Shown here piece after piece: positions 1-6,279 of a DNA stretch of 6,294 bases. The notes beneath the pieces were generated by a model, which did no database searches, was not told the origin of the DNA, and saw only the letters and a program-made list of their open reading frames with translations. A program made the translations under genes and the position numbers. This stretch comes from Acidobacteriota bacterium. Its GTDB lineage: Bacteria > Acidobacteriota > Blastocatellia > Pyrinomonadales > Pyrinomonadaceae. The stretch lies in NCBI GenBank assembly GCA_020853255.1, contig JADYZI010000405.1, positions 1-6,294 of the forward strand, in the 5' to 3' direction. Within the stretch, counting starts at the first letter, position 1; every line of letters starts with the position of its first letter.

Positions 1-352
1 CCACGGCGGCCATCACGCCGGGAATGTGGACGCGTGCGTGCAGCACGTCGAATTTCTCGCGGTTCAAGAGCTTGCGGACGTACCGCGTGCCGTTGACGAT
101 GTCGAACGCGGTCGCCGGCACGCTCGGCGCTTTGTGATAACCAAGGCAGTGCCACGCGATGCCCTCTTCGGCCAACTCCGCCTTCATCTGAGCGATCTGC
201 TCCGCCGTCCACTTCGCCCTCATATCCGGCTCGAACGTCAAAAGCGAAACCTTAACGCCGCCCTTTCCGATCTCACGCAAATACGGCAGCACCTGCGTCT
301 GCACAAGCGGCTCCCGCAACCCAAAATAACAAATATAAAGCGTCTTAGGCAT
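1..352 (-). CDS. Glycosyltransferase family 4, N-terminal part (runs off the left edge)
   Basis: An ATG at 352 opens a frame with no stop to the left edge, giving 117 codons of a truncated gene. The translation begins MPKTLYICYFGLREPLVQTQ and continues VLPYL. This matches the opening of a group of exopolysaccharide family-4 (GT-B fold) glycosyltransferases, which often start like 'ILYISYDGL.DPLGQSQVLPYL'. Near residues 103-112, FDVLHARVHI resembles the 'DI.H.RSYIPA' segment of the same group. These proteins are cytoplasmic or membrane-associated and transfer a sugar from an NDP-sugar to a lipid-linked acceptor; donor and acceptor cannot be told here. The donor-binding C-terminal domain lies outside the window. 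It sits 38 bases after the family-2 glycosyltransferase stop, with no good Shine-Dalgarno before the ATG. It is GC-rich (about 64% over 1-240), unlike the gene before it. Family call is fairly secure. Confidence 0.85.
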   Translation of the reverse strand, partial: MPKTLYICYFGLREPLVQTQVLPYLREIGKGGVKVSLLTFEPDMRAKWTAEQIAQMKAELAEEGIAWHCLGYHKAPSVPATAFDIVNGTRYVRKLLNREKFDVLHARVHIPGVMAAV

Positions 353-390
353 CGTTTGACTAGCGCAGTGGTAGAGGCGAGATCGAACTT
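353..390. other. 38-base intergenic junction with a tRNA D-arm-like string
   Basis: This gap separates the low-GC family-2 glycosyltransferase from the high-GC family-4 glycosyltransferase. On the plus strand, 361-376 reads TAGCGCAGTGGTAGAG, one base different from the common bacterial tRNA D-arm string TAGCTCAGTGGTAGAG. The rest of a tRNA is missing: no matching acceptor stem or anticodon arm follows, and the D-stem does not close properly. It is therefore not a tRNA gene. It may be chance or a short remnant. No terminator hairpin or promoter is evident. Confidence 0.3.
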
Positions 391-1290
391 CTAAGTGAGG
401 ACCGTCCGCCGTAGGCAGCGCAAAAACCGTTCAGTAAAAAGGACGGAAAAATCCGCCTGCGCCGACCGCCGAAGGTACTCACAGGCCCGTCCACGATTCT
501 TTGCGTCGTTCGCAAGGACGTTGAGATACAAGAAGCTGCTTGCCTCAATCCGATCGAGATACCTGTCGTAGATTGCCGACAAATGCTCGTCTTCACGAAA
601 TTTATGGCTAAGATAGATTAGTCCAGCTTCAATGGCATCGATATTCTGATTATTGATTGTTCTGGCTTCGTGATGCTGAACCGCACAATTGTATTTGTCA
701 ATTCGCCCGACCTCATAGTCTGCCAGAATGCGCATCCAATACTCCCAATCTTCGGACCCGGTTAACTCGGGTTTGGTATCAAATCGGTACCGTCTAAATA
801 TAGTTGAGTGGACAAAATTTCCAATGCAGGACATGAAGTTTCCCGACGAAATTGACTTCAGGCGGTTCTTGATGGACGGAAATTTGTAGCGATGAATAAC
901 TTTTCGATCTGAATTAACCAACTCATACAAATTGTGGAAGCATTTCACGTTTGGATTGGTTCTGGCGAACGCCGCCGCATCGGCGAGGCAATTGGGGGAC
1001 ATGAAGTCATCTGAATCAAGGAACGTTAAGTAATCGCCTCGAGCCTTATCCATACCCGTATTGCGAGAGTGCGCACGTTCGAAGTTATGCTCGTGTTCTA
1101 TATACCGAACCTTATCTGTAGCCACAAGGGGATTGAGCAAGGCTCTCGTGTTGTCGGTAGACGCATTGTCAACAATTATGATCTCGAAGTCCTTAAAAGT
1201 CTGGGCAAAGACCGATTCAAGGGTTGCCATAATAAAATCTTGACGATTGTACGTAGGAATCACGACTGTGAATTTAGGTCTCGGTTGCAT
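391..1290 (-). CDS. Glycosyltransferase family 2 (GT-A fold)
   Basis: A complete 299-residue protein of usual size for a polysaccharide family-2 glycosyltransferase. The N-terminus has the nucleotide-binding strand FTVVIPTYNR (residues 7-16), then IIIVDNAST (37-45) and the metal-binding acidic motif LDSDD (91-95, the DXD equivalent). GSEDWEYWMR (178-187) carries the ED pair that usually supplies the catalytic base in inverting GT2 enzymes. The C-terminal third has no recognisable domain and probably contributes acceptor binding. It should transfer one sugar from an NDP-sugar to the growing lipid-linked repeat unit on the cytoplasmic face; the sugar is not predictable. The ATG is 11 bases after the nucleotidyltransferase stop. 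A GAGGT lies about 13 bases upstream, somewhat far for an ideal ribosome site. GC is about 46%, much lower than the next gene downstream. No transmembrane helix is evident. Confidence 0.93.
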   Translation of the reverse strand: MQPRPKFTVVIPTYNRQDFIMATLESVFAQTFKDFEIIIVDNASTDNTRALLNPLVATDKVRYIEHEHNFERAHSRNTGMDKARGDYLTFLDSDDFMSPNCLADAAAFARTNPNVKCFHNLYELVNSDRKVIHRYKFPSIKNRLKSISSGNFMSCIGNFVHSTIFRRYRFDTKPELTGSEDWEYWMRILADYEVGRIDKYNCAVQHHEARTINNQNIDAIEAGLIYLSHKFREDEHLSAIYDRYLDRIEASSFLYLNVLANDAKNRGRACEYLRRSAQADFSVLFTERFLRCLRRTVLT

Positions 1291-1301
1291 CTATCAAAAA
1301 A

Positions 1302-1970
1302 TTACCTCGTACTGTTTAGCACTTTGAGCTGATTCAAAGTGTCGACCGAAAACCATTTTTTCGGATACACGGATGAGCTTCTCAACTGCTTCTGGTCAAT
1401 AAGCGAACCCCAGACCGAGTAAAAATCGTCACACGGTTCCATCAGGTCGCAAACCCGGGCAGGATTCAGGATTTGAATGCCCGAGCAGTAAATATCTGAT
1501 CGCTTTCTACGATTCAACTCGATAACCGTGTGCTCCTTATGAAAGATAAAATCGCCTTCCAGTCCTTCAACTGGTTCGACTGGCACCAACATGCATGGCG
1601 GGTTTCCAAGCGATTCGTAATTTTCCTCCAAGAGGTCAAAATCCAACTCTACGACATTGTCACAAGTTAGCACGTAGGTGGGTTCGTTGAGCCTGCAAAG
1701 CAAGGTGTTAAATATCCACCACGCATTGCCTTGTCCTTCTGTGTTAAACACGGATGCGACCCCGTGCTCGATTACGTGCTGAGCAAGCATCGCCTTTTTA
1801 TACCCAACGGTCACATGGATAAACAGAACGCGATTCCTAATGTTTTCCAAAGCGCGAGCGATAAGAGTTGAGTCCCCAAATGGAGCCATCGGTTTCGGAA
1901 CACAATCTGTGAGCGGCGCCATACGTGAACCACGGCCAGCGGCCATTATAATTGCGTGTCTTATGGCCAT
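1302..1970 (-). CDS. Sugar-phosphate nucleotidyltransferase (NDP-sugar pyrophosphorylase family)
   Basis: A complete 222-residue protein that should condense a sugar 1-phosphate with an NTP to give an NDP-sugar. The signature loop AAGRGSRM (10-17) followed by PKP (25-27, K26) is the nucleotide-binding G-x-G-x-R...PK motif of this superfamily. GQGNAWW (79-85) is the segment that usually contacts the base and sugar. LTCDNVVELDF (101-111) holds the metal-binding aspartate (D104). SGIQILNP (163-170) and WFSVDTLNQL (206-215) match the late 'G.y.f.p' and 'W.DIDTP.DL' elements. At 222 residues it lacks the left-handed beta-helix of GlmU or GlgC and resembles short single-domain enzymes. Nucleotide and sugar cannot be assigned; hexose-1-P and LicC-like phosphocholine substrates are both possible. 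The start is 4 bases after the dehydratase stop, so the two are probably translationally coupled. Sampled lines are about 47% GC. Confidence 0.9.
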   Translation of the reverse strand: MAIRHAIIMAAGRGSRMAPLTDCVPKPMAPFGDSTLIARALENIRNRVLFIHVTVGYKKAMLAQHVIEHGVASVFNTEGQGNAWWIFNTLLCRLNEPTYVLTCDNVVELDFDLLEENYESLGNPPCMLVPVEPVEGLEGDFIFHKEHTVIELNRRKRSDIYCSGIQILNPARVCDLMEPCDDFYSVWGSLIDQKQLRSSSVYPKKWFSVDTLNQLKVLNSTR

Positions 1971-1974
1971 GATG

Positions 1975-2916
1975 TTAGTCTCTCGTGCTGCTGATCAAAT
2001 CGTACATTTCATCGCGCGAAAGACGCGCAGTATTTGCAGATGAAAGTCCTTCTCGAAGAGGGGTTTCTGCTTTTTCGTTGAATGAGATCAGGTAATGGGT
2101 TACTCCGTCGTACACCTGCTCTATTGTATATGGCAACTCGATCTCGCCGATGAGAAACTCATCATTGCGTTCGCCCGGACGACCTTCCATTCTTTCCCAG
2201 GAACCGCCTTTCGTTCCGATCCAGAGGTCTAATAGATCCTTGATTTGGGCGGCTTTCATATAGCGGGAAAGGACCTTGCCTTGGATTGTTTCTATGTTCT
2301 CAAGTGCAGTAAGCACCAAAGTTACGGCCTCCTCCACCGAGAAAAAAAAGCGCCTCATTTCCGGTCCAGTGGTTCGAATAATTCCATCTCCTTCATGCAT
2401 TTGTTTCCAAATAGGCAGGACGGAACCAGTCGACCAAGCCACATTTCCATAACGGACACACGCAAACTTCGTCCGAGTTTTGCCGTTCATCGAGCAGAAC
2501 AGCCGCTCCATAATCGCCTTAGAAAGGCCGTAGGTGTTTCGTACCGGTGGCGCCGCCTTGTCAGTAGAGATTCCTAGCACAGTCTCCACTCCCTTTTCAA
2601 TCGACACTCTCGCAATATTTTGCGATCCCGTAACATTGACGTCAATACACTCCATAGGCTGCTTCTCTGCTAAGTCGACGAACTTCGTTGCGGCTGCGTG
2701 GATCACGATGTTCGGCCGTACCTCCATGAACGTGTCGCGGACAGCCTCAATATTTGCAACATCCATTGGCAGAACCTCACACCCGGTAACCGAATGGGCG
2801 TGGTTGTTCTGCTTATTGTTTCGTCCTGTAAGCACAACACGATTCTCGGTTTTAAGGGGTAGAGCTAAATTTCTGCCCAAGAACCCTGTCCCACCCGTAA
2901 TTAAAATTGTTTTCAT
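1975..2916 (-). CDS. NDP-sugar 4,6-dehydratase, short PseB/FlaA1-CapD type (extended SDR)
   Basis: A 313-residue protein from the ATG at 2916. The Rossmann motif TGGTGFLG lies at the start (about 7-14) and binds NAD(P). STDKA (117-121) and NTYGLSK (127-133) supply the Thr/Asp/Lys and Tyr-x-x-x-Lys residues used by FlaA1/PseB-like UDP-GlcNAc 4,6-dehydratases. RYGNVAWSTGSVLP, then PEMRRFFFSVEEAV, and the late GRPGERNDE are hallmarks of the Polysacc_synt_2 family. It lacks the N-terminal membrane helices of long CapD/WbpM proteins, so it should be soluble. Likely reaction: UDP-GlcNAc or a similar NDP-sugar to the 4-keto-6-deoxy form, feeding a deoxy or amino sugar. No aminotransferase is in the window to show the next step. 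The C-terminus (SSANTARLSRDEMYDLI) resembles the normal family end, so the gene looks intact. A TTG at 2925 is an alternative start. Confidence 0.9.
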   Translation of the reverse strand: MKTILITGGTGFLGRNLALPLKTENRVVLTGRNNKQNNHAHSVTGCEVLPMDVANIEAVRDTFMEVRPNIVIHAAATKFVDLAEKQPMECIDVNVTGSQNIARVSIEKGVETVLGISTDKAAPPVRNTYGLSKAIMERLFCSMNGKTRTKFACVRYGNVAWSTGSVLPIWKQMHEGDGIIRTTGPEMRRFFFSVEEAVTLVLTALENIETIQGKVLSRYMKAAQIKDLLDLWIGTKGGSWERMEGRPGERNDEFLIGEIELPYTIEQVYDGVTHYLISFNEKAETPLREGLSSANTARLSRDEMYDLISSTRD

Positions 2917-2925
2917 ATAGATCAA

Positions 2926-2994
2926 CTCAATTCCTTACTTTAGTATGTTAGTCGAAGCCTCTTGCACGGAATAAGGCCCAAAGCGACCATTTTT
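2926..2994 (-). other. Intergenic gap of 69 bases between glycosyltransferase and dehydratase
   Basis: The longest non-coding stretch in the window. Apart from the ribosome site at its downstream end I see nothing firm in it. The only inverted pair I found is a 4-base GCCT/AGGC arm set around a 13-base loop, too weak for a terminator. No hexamer pair at a 16-18 base spacing resembles a sigma-70 promoter. It probably marks a cassette joint in the operon rather than a transcript boundary. Confidence 0.45.
2931..2936 (-). promoter_or_regulatory. Shine-Dalgarno AAGGAA before the dehydratase, favouring a TTG start
   Basis: On the minus strand AAGGAA is followed five bases later by a TTG (2925-2923) in frame with the dehydratase, an ideal distance. 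The conventional ATG at 2916 is 14 bases from it, rather far. Family members usually begin at the ATG position (MKTILITGG), which argues the other way. The TTG would add only Met-Ile-Tyr. The site looks real, but the choice between the two starts is open. Confidence 0.5.
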
Positions 2995-4146
2995 TCAACG
3001 CCGAGGATCCTCTTTCAACCATTGTAAATACATCTCATCGCATATTGGCTGTGTCTTGCGTACTTCGAAATCTGCTGACACTTTGATCCCCTTCTCACCC
3101 ATTTCTTTCCACCGCTCCTTGGCAGCAAGCATTTTTTCGATCCCGTCCGCAATGGCGGCCGGTTCTCCATCGTATAGAAGGAACCCATTTTCGCCATCTA
3201 CAACGATCTCAGGAGCAACGCCGACTTTTGTCGTGAGGATCGGCTTGCCGAGTGCGAAAGCCTCGATGAATATCATACCGAAAGATTCCGCGAGCGACGG
3301 ATGTACGAGCACATCAAAGCTGTTCATCACCGCCGCGATGTCCTTCCGAGGCCCCGTCAGAATGACCTTGCCTTGAAGGCCAAAGGATTCGACCAGCTGC
3401 TGCAAGCCGGAGCGGTCGCCCGCTCCGACGATCATGAGTACGACATCGGCTCGATCCGCTGCGGCCCTAGCAAAGCCTTTTATCAAATTCTCAAAATTTT
3501 TGACCCAAAACAAACGCCCAACGGCTCCTAATACGATCTTGCCCTCCAATCCAAATTCATTGCGGAGATCACAATTCCGCCTAGCCTTTTCACGCCAGTT
3601 CTCAAGATCGAAGCCGTGGTAGAGAACCGATATCTTTCTTTCGGGGACTTTAAGGTCGCGGGCAAATATCTCCTTCATCTGCTCTGAGGGAGCGATCGTG
3701 TGCTTCGCCAGGAATCGACCGCACGACCCGTCAACAAAGGTTAGCAGTCTCCTCTGATACAGGGGCGTCTCGTGCGAGTGATGTCCGGTAAAGATCGTTA
3801 CCGGCACACGCGCAAGCCTCGCGGCCGATAGGCCGATGAGGCTTGCGTCCATCAAGTGCGTTTGGACAATGTCGATCCGCTCTTGCCGAAATATTGAATA
3901 GAGCTTCCAGAGTGCCCCAACTGCATCCTTCCTGGATGAATAGCCAAGTGATCTTACCGGGACACCTAGTTCCGCCATCTGCTCGACCAATCCGGCGTCA
4001 GAGCGAAGCGCGATGATCCGATAATCGAATCGCGCCCTATTCGAATATTTTATCGAATTAAAGAGCAACGGATTCGGCGTACAGTTGTCAAGAACGTGGC
4101 AAAAACGAATCGGCTCCTTTATTGCCTTACTAACGGGTTTGGTCAT
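2995..4146 (-). CDS. Glycosyltransferase family 4 (GT-B fold, retaining)
   Basis: A complete 383-residue protein from the ATG at 4146. The N-terminal domain has HVLDNCTPNPL (17-27) and IDIVQTHLMDASLIG (91-105), typical of the acceptor-side fold. The C-terminal domain has GAVGRLFWVKNFENLI (207-222), MIVGAGDR (238-245) and HPSLAESFGMIFIEAFALG (282-300). The last contains the E-x7-E motif (E287, E295) of retaining family-4 enzymes. It should transfer a sugar from an NDP-sugar to the lipid-linked repeat unit at the inner face of the membrane; specificity is unknown. The frame is open up to 4263, but that would overlap the acetyltransferase by 134 bases and add a 39-residue stretch with no family resemblance. 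The ATG at 4146 overlaps it by only 17 bases, a common coupling arrangement. No strong ribosome site precedes it. Composition is intermediate, a little over 50% GC in sampled lines. Confidence 0.93.
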   Translation of the reverse strand: MTKPVSKAIKEPIRFCHVLDNCTPNPLLFNSIKYSNRARFDYRIIALRSDAGLVEQMAELGVPVRSLGYSSRKDAVGALWKLYSIFRQERIDIVQTHLMDASLIGLSAARLARVPVTIFTGHHSHETPLYQRRLLTFVDGSCGRFLAKHTIAPSEQMKEIFARDLKVPERKISVLYHGFDLENWREKARRNCDLRNEFGLEGKIVLGAVGRLFWVKNFENLIKGFARAAADRADVVLMIVGAGDRSGLQQLVESFGLQGKVILTGPRKDIAAVMNSFDVLVHPSLAESFGMIFIEAFALGKPILTTKVGVAPEIVVDGENGFLLYDGEPAAIADGIEKMLAAKERWKEMGEKGIKVSADFEVRKTQPICDEMYLQWLKEDPRR

Positions 4147-4717
4147 TGAGTAATTGCTTTGCAAGTATCGGACGCAAGACCGCGGGCACCCCAAGGGCCA
4201 GATGGTTTGCTGGTACGTCCTTGGTAACAACCGCATGTGCAGCAATGACGGCATTATCGCCAACCTGAGTACCTTTTAAGATAGTTGCCTTTGCCCCCAG
4301 CCAGACGTTTCGGCCGATCGTTATCGGCGACGTTTTCAAACCACTGTCGGACAACAGTTCGCCCGTCCCAAAAATATGATCCTGGTCTCGAATTACAACC
4401 ATTTCGGCGATCTCACAATGTTCGTTAATTTCAATGTACTCAGAGGCAGCAATGACGCAACCATAGCCGATATATGTTTCTGAAATACGTAGCACCCCGC
4501 CGTCGTCAGCTCGTAGTACGACGTTCTGTGTTACGTGAACGTTCTTGAGAACCATTTCAGAGTTGTCTGAACACATGATCTGACAGCCCTTTGAAATATA
4601 AGAGCCGTAGTTGATTCGGATATTCGGATATTTCATTCGAAGGTGGAGAATACGGAAAAACGAACCGACCTTTGCCAGATATTCAAACGGCTTTCGGTAG
4701 ATTCTCTGGAGGAGCAT
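4130..4717 (-). CDS. Hexapeptide-repeat O- or N-acetyltransferase (left-handed beta-helix)
   Basis: A 195-residue protein from the ATG at 4717. After a basic N-terminal helix region (about 1-30), imperfect hexapeptide turns begin (INYGSYISKGCQI, 35-47) and run through LRISETYIGYGCVIA. RDQDHIF (110-116) holds a histidine (H114) in the place of the catalytic His of the maltose/galactoside acetyltransferase (LacA/Maa/WcaF-like) family. ITIGRNVWLGAKATILKG (132-149) and VGDNAVIAAHAVVTKDVPAN (152-171), ending ALGVPA, form the classic CoA-binding rungs. It would act in the cytoplasm with acetyl-CoA on a sugar of the repeat unit. The frame extends up to 4804, but those starts overlap the flippase by up to 82 bases and add non-family residues. 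The 4717 ATG lies five bases after the flippase stop, with a weak AAGAG just upstream. Acceptor and O- versus N-linkage are not predictable. Confidence 0.88.
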   Translation of the reverse strand: MLLQRIYRKPFEYLAKVGSFFRILHLRMKYPNIRINYGSYISKGCQIMCSDNSEMVLKNVHVTQNVVLRADDGGVLRISETYIGYGCVIAASEYIEINEHCEIAEMVVIRDQDHIFGTGELLSDSGLKTSPITIGRNVWLGAKATILKGTQVGDNAVIAAHAVVTKDVPANHLALGVPAVLRPILAKQLLNDQTR

Positions 4718-4722
4718 ATCTC

Positions 4723-6279
4723 TTAAGATGCAAAGGACCTCAGCAATCGAGGCATCCGCTCCTGTATCCATGCCTTCTCTTCGGGTCCGAGCATTCGTTT
4801 CCACGCGATCGCGAGATAGAGTAAGACGGCGAAGAGGGTCACGAGAAAGAGAAGGCTCGGATCCGAATCGATGAACTCCAATGCAACCGGTATTAGCAAT
4901 ACGGTAACCGTTACCAATACGAATTGCTGCCGGCCGGCAAAAATATTAATTTGCACTTTTGCTGACCTTCGAACCAGAATAAACAAAACAAATGAATCCA
5001 AAGCAGCCCGGATCGTCCAAGCCAATGCGGCTCCGACCGCTCCATATAAATACGAAAAGATCGCTGTTAGTGCTACATAAGGAAGCAGTTCCGACCAGTA
5101 AAGGGTCGCAAGGTATGAAGCTTTGCCTTGAGCGATAAGAAGACTATACGGGACGTAGATGAGTACAAACAGAAAAATTCCGACTAAGAGGACATGAAAT
5201 GGAAATGTGCTGTTCCGGCCGAATGTCGGTCCGGCCCATAACAAAAAAAACGGTTCTGCAATAACGAATAGTATGACAAGAGCCGGAAGGACAATCAAGA
5301 CATTCAATCTTAGTGCTGTCCTAAATAAACTGCTCACCTTTTCTTGGGATTCCGCCTGTAAGAGTTGTGCGAATGCAGGGACGAGCGATTGGATCATCGC
5401 GGATGCAAACATCGTCATCATTGATGCAAGAGTAAATGCGACGGAGTAGTAAGCGAGAACCTCGACCGAAGTAGTCTTAGCCAGAACCGCCTTTTCAACG
5501 TTCAAGAGTAGCAAAGCGGCAATACCGGAGATGGCCAATGCTCCGCCGAATTTTAGCATTGGGCGGATGATGGTGCGGTCGAGTGAGAGGTCGAAGAGGT
5601 TGGGGAGGAGGCGGCCGGAGACGTAGATGTGGCCGGCGAGCGTTGCGAGGCTTGCGATGAGGAGCACGACGACGGCTCCGAGAATGCCGAAGCCGAGATA
5701 GATCACGATTGGCGTCGCGGCGATGCCGAGCATACGAAATCCCGAGGTTACGAACGTGTTCAGATCCATACGCAGGCGGTCGAGCTGCGGCGTGTTGAAG
5801 ATCTGATTCAGAAAATTCACGACAAAGGTGACGGCCGCGACCTTCAGGGCGAGCGAGGCCTCGGCGTGCAGGTGTGCGGGGACGTTAAAGAGCGTCGCAA
5901 GCCAGCCCGAGAGCACGAATATCGCCACGCCGAACGGCACGGACAAGAGCAGCGAGAGCACAGCTGCGGTGCGTACTGTGCGTGCCTCTTTTTCCGCGTC
6001 GCCCGCGGCATACGCCTCAGAGCCGAACTTCGTCGAGGCGATGCCCATCCCGAGATCGGCAAAGCCAAGGTAGGTCGGGATCAGCCCTACGAGAATGAGT
6101 ACGCCGTAACCTTCGGCACCGAGCAGACGGATCGTGAACGGCGTCGCAACAAGCGATACGCCGAGCGGCGCCACCTGCCCCGCAAGCGTCCAGAGCGAAC
6201 CCTTGACGACCTTCGTCGTCATCCCCGCCGTCGATGGCGGAACGAGCTCCGGCCGCACGGCATCCTGCGGTTCGGTCAC
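4723..6279 (-). CDS. Wzx-like polysaccharide flippase (MOP/MATE superfamily membrane protein)
   Basis: A 518-residue integral membrane protein, within the usual Wzx range, with about 12-14 hydrophobic segments. Family-like features include GSLWTLAGQVAPLGVSLVAT (27-46), TIRLLGAEGYGVLILV (49-64), GFADLGMGIASTKFG (72-86) and the later LAYYSVAFTLASMM (275-288). It should flip undecaprenyl-linked repeat units across the cytoplasmic membrane for Wzy-type polymerisation. The first codon given is a GTG at 6279 without a Shine-Dalgarno, and the frame stays open to the right edge, so the gene may start outside. An ATG at 6222 (residue 20) is another candidate because typical homology begins about there. 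The gene is a composition mosaic: codons 1 to about 240 are near 63% GC, while the rest is near 48%. The reading frame is continuous across the change, so it is not an obvious pseudogene. Confidence 0.9.
   Translation of the reverse strand: MTEPQDAVRPELVPPSTAGMTTKVVKGSLWTLAGQVAPLGVSLVATPFTIRLLGAEGYGVLILVGLIPTYLGFADLGMGIASTKFGSEAYAAGDAEKEARTVRTAAVLSLLLSVPFGVAIFVLSGWLATLFNVPAHLHAEASLALKVAAVTFVVNFLNQIFNTPQLDRLRMDLNTFVTSGFRMLGIAATPIVIYLGFGILGAVVVLLIASLATLAGHIYVSGRLLPNLFDLSLDRTIIRPMLKFGGALAISGIAALLLLNVEKAVLAKTTSVEVLAYYSVAFTLASMMTMFASAMIQSLVPAFAQLLQAESQEKVSSLFRTALRLNVLIVLPALVILFVIAEPFFLLWAGPTFGRNSTFPFHVLLVGIFLFVLIYVPYSLLIAQGKASYLATLYWSELLPYVALTAIFSYLYGAVGAALAWTIRAALDSFVLFILVRRSAKVQINIFAGRQQFVLVTVTVLLIPVALEFIDSDPSLLFLVTLFAVLLYLAIAWKRMLGPEEKAWIQERMPRLLRSFAS

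Noticed and set aside
353..390. Intact tRNA gene
   Set aside because: Only the D-arm string is present. No acceptor pairing, anticodon arm or T-arm can be built, and the flanking bases are coding.
26..394. Plus-strand open frame of about 122 codons at the left end
   Set aside because: It lies antisense to the start of the family-4 glycosyltransferase, whose minus-strand frame has clear family motifs. The plus-strand translation is Arg/Leu-rich with no recognisable domain, as expected for a shadow frame in GC-rich DNA.
2534..2920. Plus-strand open frame of 128 codons opposite the dehydratase
   Set aside because: The minus strand carries the Rossmann motif and catalytic residues over the same bases. 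The plus frame has no motif and no ribosome site of note.
2942..2971. Possible internal promoter: TTCCGT and CATACT, 18 bases apart on the minus strand
   Set aside because: The upstream hexamer matches the sigma-70 consensus at only two of six positions and the downstream one is weak. The gap does not need a promoter, given the co-directional tight operon.
4147..4263. Longer N-terminus for the complete family-4 glycosyltransferase
   Set aside because: These 39 codons lie wholly within the acetyltransferase CoA-binding region, and the translation has no resemblance to the glycosyltransferase family. The ATG at 4146 fits the family start and gives a normal short overlap.
4718..4804. Longer N-terminus for the acetyltransferase, starting inside the flippase
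   Set aside because: The extra 29 residues come from the flippase C-terminal coding region read in another frame and show no family features. The ATG at 4717, just after the flippase stop, is simpler.
5828..6073. Open frames on both strands within the GC-rich flippase half
   Set aside because: High GC lengthens chance open frames. The flippase frame explains the region and the others have low-complexity Ala/Arg/Ser content.
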